64,000 bases of DNA, taken from the NCBI RefSeq assembly GCF_918797505.1, contig NC_092793.1:82891912-82955911 (forward strand), written 5' to 3'. The stretch is from Bemisia tabaci (lineage: Eukaryota > Arthropoda > Insecta > Hemiptera > Aleyrodidae). A program made the translations under genes and the position numbers. Below, piece by piece: positions 57,873 to 64,000 of this stretch. The notes under the pieces were generated by a model. That model had not been told where the DNA came from. It searched no databases and worked only from the letters and a program-made list of their open reading frames with translations. Position 1 is the first letter of the stretch; the number at the start of each line of letters is the position of its first letter.

Positions 57873-57982
57873 ATATAAAATTCTATTGCCTGGGACACTG
57901 GGAAGGACCTGATGAACAACAATACCTAGCGCTGTTAGACACAAGAACTGGCGGAGAGCGGAAGCCTCAGTACAGATGTGCC
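57873..57982 (+). CDS. Secreted cysteine-rich insect protein, fourth visible exon
   Basis: Encodes IKFYCLGHWEGPDEQQYLAL, then LDTRTGGERKPQYRCA. The pattern (L/I)-F-CLG-WEG-------ALLDTRT-----P-YRCA begins the DUF7042-type domain that follows the DUF7043-type domain in this family. The acceptor is GTGAAATTTTAG before 57873. The exon starts with AT, completing the G left at 53378 (Asp), and ends in phase 0 at GCC|GTGAGT. The tight phase agreement across three junctions is strong evidence that these four exons belong to one transcript. The remaining C-terminal exons are not visible before 64000, so the gene continues beyond the window or the next exon is too diverged to see. Confidence 0.87.
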
Positions 57983-58613
57983 GTGAGTATTAATTTCAAG
58001 TCACCTATCGTCTCTTTTCTTTACTGAATACCATTCTAATAACAGGTTGATTTATCTCCTGCTCTGAAACTTTGGTGAATATCTTCAATTTTTACCAAAC
58101 ACACCGAGGCTGCTTGCTGTGTCTTGGAGCAGACTGGGATTTTACCAAGTAGCGAGGGCAGGTTTCCTAGCCTGGGCTTGGGATCAGCTATGGAAAAGCA
58201 TCTCTTATTTTTTCCGTCTTTTTTGCGGGGGGGAGGGGGTTGTCATCATAAAGTTTACCTGAAAGGTTTTTTTCAATTACTGGATCTGATAGGTAGGTAA
58301 GGGTGATTTCACAATTAAAGGAATAGGTAGTCGTTTCGCCGTGGGTTATAAACAACTTAGGGCAAAACGATTGAACACCAAGTTAATAAATAGGTTGATA
58401 GGAATGATGTCCCTGAACTGATCCATGCTAAAAAGTATGATAAATTATGATTGTAGTTAATAATATGAGACTTTGAAGGCTGAAAATGTCCGGTTGGTTA
58501 TGCGTCGCCAACTCTGATTTTAAAGCCAAAAAGCAACTTGCGTCAGTAAATCAGCACTGATCATGGATTCTTTGACGATATTTGCCGAAAGAAGACTCTA
58601 ATGTTCTAATGTT
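57983..58613. other. Intron start downstream of the fourth exon
   Basis: GTGAGT followed by AT-rich sequence. A possible acceptor at 58045 leads to an immediate stop. No exon seen. Confidence 0.45.
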
Positions 58614-61600
58614 CATAAGAATCGTGCACTTCTGGAAGAAAGCATGACATTTTCAGGGATTCATCTCTACTCTATAGACATCCCATTTAGACATAGACCC
58701 CAAAAATCTGAGCTCCCTGGGGGGCAGGGAGCCCCCAAAGTTTGAATTTTGAATAACTTCTGGACAGTTATTGTTAGTGTAATTTTTTTACAGCAGGACG
58801 ATGGGAAATTTCATTAGAAACAATTGGTTTCTATGAATTTTTCTGTAGGATCGATATTTAAGGCGCGAAACGGGAAAACTATCGGGAGACGGGGAACCGG
58901 CCGTTCTGAGGCAGATCCGCGCGCTGCGCTGCCTGCCGCGGGACGCGCGTGGCGGCGCAGTACGATGTTACCGACGAAACAATAGCTTGTCTTTGTTTTA
59001 TATCAACGATGCGCATTTTAAAATAATTATGAATATACCATACTGCCCAAATTCTTTTGTTTAATATTATGAGACCTGCTTTGTATGAGGAATACATAAA
59101 AACAAACACAAGGCAAAATACTCCTAACGTGAGAGCGCCGCACGGTGGATCGAGTCAATAGGAGGGGTTGGTCATCGTGCTTCACATGTCTTGTTTTCTC
59201 TAATGATGGAGCTCTCCCGCCCTTAAAAAAGAGCAAATCACCCTGCTTTCTACGTATTTTCCTTCGTAGATTCCAGTTTTGAACATATTTCAGCCGATTA
59301 ACGAGTTTTAATTCGATTTTGACCCATTTTTTCATGACTATTGTAAATGAGATACTCGATAGCTTATTTGTATTTTCGTTACTTTCAGGGAATGGGACCA
59401 TAAGCGGCTTACTTACATCAGCTAGAATTTCGCAAAACTTGACTAAATAACAGTACTTGAGGAGTAAGGGGGGCTTTACAGTCCCCTCACCACAAAAGTT
59501 GCCATATTTCTCACATTTTCTTCTAACACAGTTTTTTGTTCATGTTAATTGCTTTCTTGCAATTGCATACTAACGCATACGGGACATTCTTACAATATTC
59601 ATTGTTCTCCTGTTTTCTTCCATCCAGTCGATAGACATTTTCATTTTTATGAACTCCCTTCTTTCAGTTATTCAACAAATAAGCATATTTCAATAAATAG
59701 AAAAATACATTAAGTAAATTAAAATAGAGATCTATGTACCATAGATTCTTTTTATAAAGTCATCCTTGAAGATTGTTATAGGTACTTACCACAATATATA
59801 GAAAATGGAATATGCAGTGAAAAAAAATCCATGTATATTATCTTCCATTATTTCATTTCGTTCTTTGGAGTTTGGAGTGAAGTTTGTAATATTTTTATTG
59901 AAAAAATATCAAGAAAGGAGGAAATTCATTTTTCATGCAGGTTCTGATCCTTTAAAGAACCTCTAAGAAGGACCAGTGCCTCTTGAAGAAATTTCTTGTA
60001 TTTCTTTTTTTTCAACCCGCAACCGATTTTTTAATCTAGGTATTTTTTATTTTTATGGAGCTCAAAGAAGAGTTCTAGGTATGTTGGAGACATTTTGCAA
60101 GAAACAGGAAATGTGAAATGTACAATGCTCAAAACATACACATTAAACTTTATCCCACAGTCACAGTATGTAACCGATGGAATTAACTTCAAAGACTAAT
60201 AGGAGGTTAATGTTTCGGTGAACATCAAGAAATCAGTCATAATCAGCCATCAGTTGGAAAGTTACCGAGATTAAGGGATAATGTGTGATGCACGATTTTA
60301 TTGATGATATAAGAGCAATATAAGTTACCCAGCAGGCGCTATTTCCTATCATTCAAACGGACCGTTTTCGCAGATTAGCGGATATTAGCGAGTATAATTA
60401 TCACGTAATAACATTCCTGATAGTGTACAAGAAGCAGTCCAACTAATAATTTTGGGGAACTTTTTTTTATCAAAGCTTTCCTAACATTTGTTTGGGCGTT
60501 TTTTAGAGTAAGTTTCGAAGGTGGTTTTAGTCCTCCTAAGAAAATGCCAAAACATATCAATGATATACCAAAATGTTGCTTAGAGAGAGGAGAATAAGCA
60601 TGTTTTTATGTATCCTCATTTTTTACAAAATTAAGTTCCCTGTTTTAAAAGTCTAGACGCCATCTCCCGAGAACTTTAGCGTATATAAATATACTTTGAT
60701 ACCATCCTGGTCACGCAGCACCAAAAAAGAAAGAAAAAAAGAAAAAGGCCACTTTAAAATCATTGTTTCACGGCATTGTGGTCTAAAAAGAAGATGTATG
60801 ATTTTTAGCTCCCCCCCCCCCCCCCAGACACCTGCGCACCAGATTTTATTCCGTTCGATTGATGTTTAAACAGTTTTCACCTATGCTATAATGAACCTCG
60901 ACAAATCCATACAACAAAACAATCCGGAACCCCAGCACTTAACCACTTCTGTTGCCCTGCGCTCGCTTGTATACATACATTACCTACAAAATTCAAGCCC
61001 TAAATTAAAGGTATCCAGGCAGTACTGTATATTGCAATCTTCAAGGATGGCTTTATAAAAAGAATCTATGGTACATAGATCTCTATTTTAATTTACTTAA
61101 TGTATTTTTCTATTTATTGAATTATGCTTATTTGTTGAATAACTGAAAGAAGGGAGTTCATAAAAATGAAAATGTCTATCGACTGGATGGAAGAAAACAG
61201 GAGAACAATGAATATTGTAAGAATGTCCCGTATGCGTTAGTATGCAATTGCAAGAAAGCAATTAACATGAACAAAAAACTGTGTTAGAAGAAAATGTGAG
61301 AAATATGGCAACTTTTGTGGTGAGGGGACTGTAAAGCCCCCCTTACTCCTCAAGTACTGTTATTTAGTCAAGTTTTGCGAAATTCTAGCTGATGTAAGTA
61401 AGCCGCTTATGGTCCCATTCCCTGAAAGTAACGAAAATACAAATAAGCTATCGAGTATCTCATTTACAATAGTCATGAAAAAATGGGTCAAAATCGAATT
61501 AAAACTCGTTAATCGGCTGAAATATGTTCATAACTGGAATCTACGAAGGAAAATACGTAGAAAGCAGGGTGATTTGCTCTTTTTTAAGGGCGGGAGAGCT

Positions 61601-62224
61601 CCATCATTAGAGAAAACAAGACATGTGAAGCACGATGACCAACCCCTCCTATTGACTCGATCCACCGTGCGGCGCTCTCACGTTAGGAGTATTTTGCCTT
61701 GTGTTTGTTTTTATGTATTCCTCATACAAAGCAGGTCTCATAATATTAAACAAAAGAATTTGGGCAGTATGGTATATTCATAATTATTTTAAAATGCGCA
61801 TCGTTGATATAAAACAAAGACAAGCTATTGTTTCGTCGGTAACATCGTACTGCGCCGCCACGCGCGTCCCGCGGCAGGCAGCGCAGCGCGCGGATCTGCC
61901 TCAGAACGGCCGGTTCCCCGTCCCCCGATAGTTTTCCCGTTTCGCGCCTTAAATATCGATCCTACAGAAAAATTCATAGAAACCAATTGTTTCTAATGAA
62001 ATTTCCCATCGTCCTGCTGTAAAAAAATTACACTAACAATAACTGTCCAGAAGTTATTCAAAATTCAAACTTTGGAGGCCGCCTGCCTCCCCAGGGGGCT
62101 CAGATTTTTGGGGTCTATGCCTAAATGGAATGTCTACAGGGTAGAGATTAATTCCTGAAAATTTCATGCTTTTTTCCAGAAGTGCACGATTCTTATGATA
62201 TTTTTCAGTTACCAGCCCCACTAT
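58614..62224. mobile_element. 3.6-kb foldback with near-identical 1.17-kb arms
   Basis: Left arm 58614 to about 59790 and right arm about 61024-62201 are inverted copies. The 124-codon and 76-codon translations of one arm (within 58879-59401) differ from those of the other (61409-61931) by one residue each. The right side continues to CCAGCCCCACTA (62224), the same terminal type as the foldback at 3297-6455. The left side lacks this end and appears truncated. The interior (59791-61023) is AT-rich with no known protein. The mirrored frames are open over a GC-rich ends-proximal segment but match nothing I know. Confidence 0.85.
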
Positions 62225-62570
62225 AGGAGTTTCAAAACTGTCATCAAATTGTTTGCTGAAGTTTTCTCCACCAAACCATTACTAATAAGTCGGCTTTTTC
62301 TACACTGAAAACTTTAATTTGTATGCAAACCAGTGATATTCAGGTCTGTGGTACTAATTACACACTACACAAGATCCTCAATTTAATATACGAGGGTCAT
62401 CCAAAAAGTAAGATTCCCTATCTTGTATCTTCCGAACCAAAAGAGATAAATCAAATCGATAAATAGACACATATGAGCATATCATTACATCAGCTTCTTG
62501 ATTCCGTCCGCGTAAAAGCTTTCGCCTTGGCTCCGAAATCAGTCATTGACAGCCATCTGCACTTCCAAAT
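62225..62570. other. Short stretch with one mariner-like end
   Basis: TACGAGGGTCATCCAAAAAG at about 62391 resembles the terminal inverted repeat of mariner-like elements. No partner or transposase was found. Confidence 0.4.
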
Positions 62571-62870
62571 CTTAATTTTTGACCGAGTTATGATAGTTCA
62601 AAGTTCAAATTTGAACTATGTTCAATAAATCATAACTCCGGTTCAAATTATTGTAGAGAAAAAAATAAGACAGGAAAATTTACCAAATTGTAAGCACTTT
62701 TAAGTATAAATCACAGAAATCACTTAAATTTTATTTTAAGGGGAGGGGGGGGTTCGGACCCCTAAATACGTTAGTTCAAAGGTAATACGATTTTCCCGCG
62801 AAATGAGCCAATTTCCCTTTACTTTGCCTCAACATTACCTCGGTAAGTTCAAAATTAGTTCAACATTGCA
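62571..62870 (+). mobile_element. Single-arm relative of the foldback at 43984-45197
   Basis: CTTAATTTTTGACCGAGTTA, CATAACTCCGGTTCAAATTA, GAAAATTTACCAAATTGT and CCTCAACATTACCTC follow the order of about 44240-44530. It stops at 62870, where the poly-T of the LINE begins. Confidence 0.8.
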
Positions 62871-64000
62871 TTTTTTTTTTTTTTTTTGGTAACATATTTT
62901 ATTTGTTTCTTTTATTACAAATTGGAATGGGCCGACAGCAGCCCCACCCGAAATGGGAAGATTCATATCATACAAATTTGGAAGTGCTTGACAAATAGTA
63001 AAGGGCACTATTTATCCTTACTCTAGCATTACAGTTTGATTTCTTATTACTATTAAAAATAAACTGTCTCTTGTATTTAACTTATTATATCCAATTGTGA
63101 TTAAAAAATTCAATCAAAATTGCTTAAAATACTAATGTTACCGCCGGAACCATCCTTACGGTTATTACATCGGGGCAGTAGGGGTTGGTGTCGGGGGAGC
63201 ACGTTTGCATTTAGTGTTTTATTTTATCTTATCAGTATGTTCCTTATGAATGTATATGTCGTGTTCCAATTTTCTTTATTGAGGAGCATATTGCCAATTT
63301 TTGTTTCTGGAACCAACTTAACATTAATTGTCCTTTCTACTTCTTTTTTTTCTTCTTCCCATGCTGAACACTCAAAGAAGGTATGCCTAGGGGTGTCAAC
63401 TGCCCCAGTTTTGCAACATGGACAGACAGGGGAGTTGCAATCTTTGGAAGTCTTTTTGGGAGTTGAATTTATGGAGATACTGTGCGTAACATCCGTGGCC
63501 GGATAAAAATTGCGATAGGTAGAAGTCGATATTACCATGCTCTCTGTACGTCCATGCTACAATATCTGAGATTAACACTGTTGTCCAATTGCACATATGG
63601 TTGTTTTTTAACCTATCTTCCCATTTCCTCAAAATCTCATTTTTAATTTCACTAGGATCCTCCTCTTTGAGTGTCTTCCTCAATGTCTCTTCAAAGAATA
63701 GATCAGCCGGTGGAATTGCTGTGATGAGATCTAGAGAAAGATCAGACATTGTTCTATATCCACATATTAAGGACAGTCTTAAAGGCCTTAAAGTCTTTCT
63801 TAATTTATCTACATTTTTTCGTAACTTAAGTGCTGGGTACCAAATTTGAATTCCGTACGTAATAATAGAGATAACAGTATTTATTAATAAGATTCTTTTA
63901 TGAAATGATGGGCCTTTAGTATTTGGCATGATACTTCTAAACATCCGTGCCACTCTCTTAGCCTTGTCGCAAACGGTTGTTAAGTGAGCACTCATATCGA
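62871..64000 (-). mobile_element. 3' part of an R1-type LINE (continues past the window end)
   Basis: A 17-nt poly-T (62871-62887) is the minus-strand poly-A tail. It is preceded, on the minus strand, by about 330 bp of 3' UTR and a reverse-transcriptase ORF end (63998-63224). The target is a decayed foldback repeat. The 5' end and any target duplication lie beyond 64000. Confidence 0.88.
63224..63998 (-). pseudogene. R1-type LINE reverse transcriptase, C-terminal part, one frameshift
   Basis: The first frame (to 63396) has KAKRVARMFRSIMPNTKGPS, then a KRILLINTVISIITYGIQIW segment and IPPADLFFEETLRK. This is the thumb/linker region after the RT palm in R1/TRAS/LOA-type LINE proteins. It then reads FLSGHGCYAQYLHKF. 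The second frame (63538-63224) carries CPCCKTGAVDTPRHTFFEC, the C-x2-C-x8-H-x4-C zinc motif typical of the end of these proteins. The two frames meet at the CCCAAAAAG homopolymer near 63450, where a one-base indel breaks the ORF (mutation or sequencing error). The catalytic RT palm and the endonuclease lie upstream, outside the window. Confidence 0.88.

Noticed and set aside
58879..59401. 76- and 124-codon frames duplicated at 61409-61931
   Set aside because: Arm sequence of a foldback, with no recognisable domain and no upstream or downstream gene context.

Overview
The window looks like arthropod, almost certainly insect, nuclear DNA. It has one sparse multi-exon gene with GT-AG introns, some of them very long, embedded in dense transposon-derived sequence. 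Most of that sequence is foldback (inverted-repeat) elements and hAT-like MITEs, with Helitron-like ends, a MULE fragment and an R1-type LINE. I see no bacterial-style operons, rRNA genes or CRISPR arrays. The species cannot be fixed from sequence alone.

Host gene. Four phase-compatible plus-strand exons (15568-15739, 42990-43210, 53184-53378, 57873-57982) encode consecutive parts of one secreted, cysteine-rich insect protein of the DUF7044/DUF7043/DUF7042 type. The signal-peptide exon and the C-terminal exons are not visible. The introns are about 27 kb, 10 kb and 4.5 kb, so nearly everything from 15.7 to 57.9 kb is intronic.

Layout. 0-7 kb: an AT-hook ORF, two Helitron-like 3' ends (one split by a MITE), a 3.2-kb foldback and a MULE transposase remnant. 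7-15.5 kb: a GC-rich patch, three hAT-like MITE copies whose middle copy is a recombinant of the outer two, and a tRNA-like segment. 16-25 kb: several foldbacks, a GT-rich minisatellite and Helitron-like ends head to head. 25.8-29.5 kb: a palindrome carrying a different hAT-like insertion in each arm, plus more MITEs. 33.2-34.8 kb: a 1.6-kb non-autonomous hAT element. 34.9-38.9 kb: a 4-kb element with about 0.9-kb terminal inverted repeats enclosing a broken gene fragment (PIN-like region plus C-terminal cysteine-rich CXC-type region), itself hit by two nested elements. 39.2-40.6 kb: a coiled-coil/SGNH-hydrolase ORF of transposon type. 44-56 kb: foldbacks and palindromes, including a TTAA-flanked MITE with its empty site preserved in the opposite arm. 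58.6-62.2 kb: a foldback with near-identical 1.17-kb arms. 62.9 kb to the end: the 3' part of an R1-type LINE on the minus strand.

The most informative observations are genomic-history ones: perfect target-site duplications, empty sites preserved inside opposite palindrome arms, an unequal-crossover hybrid MITE, and a long-TIR element carrying a captured host-like gene fragment. No transposase was recognised inside any foldback, so these are probably mobilised in trans or propagated by replication or recombination.
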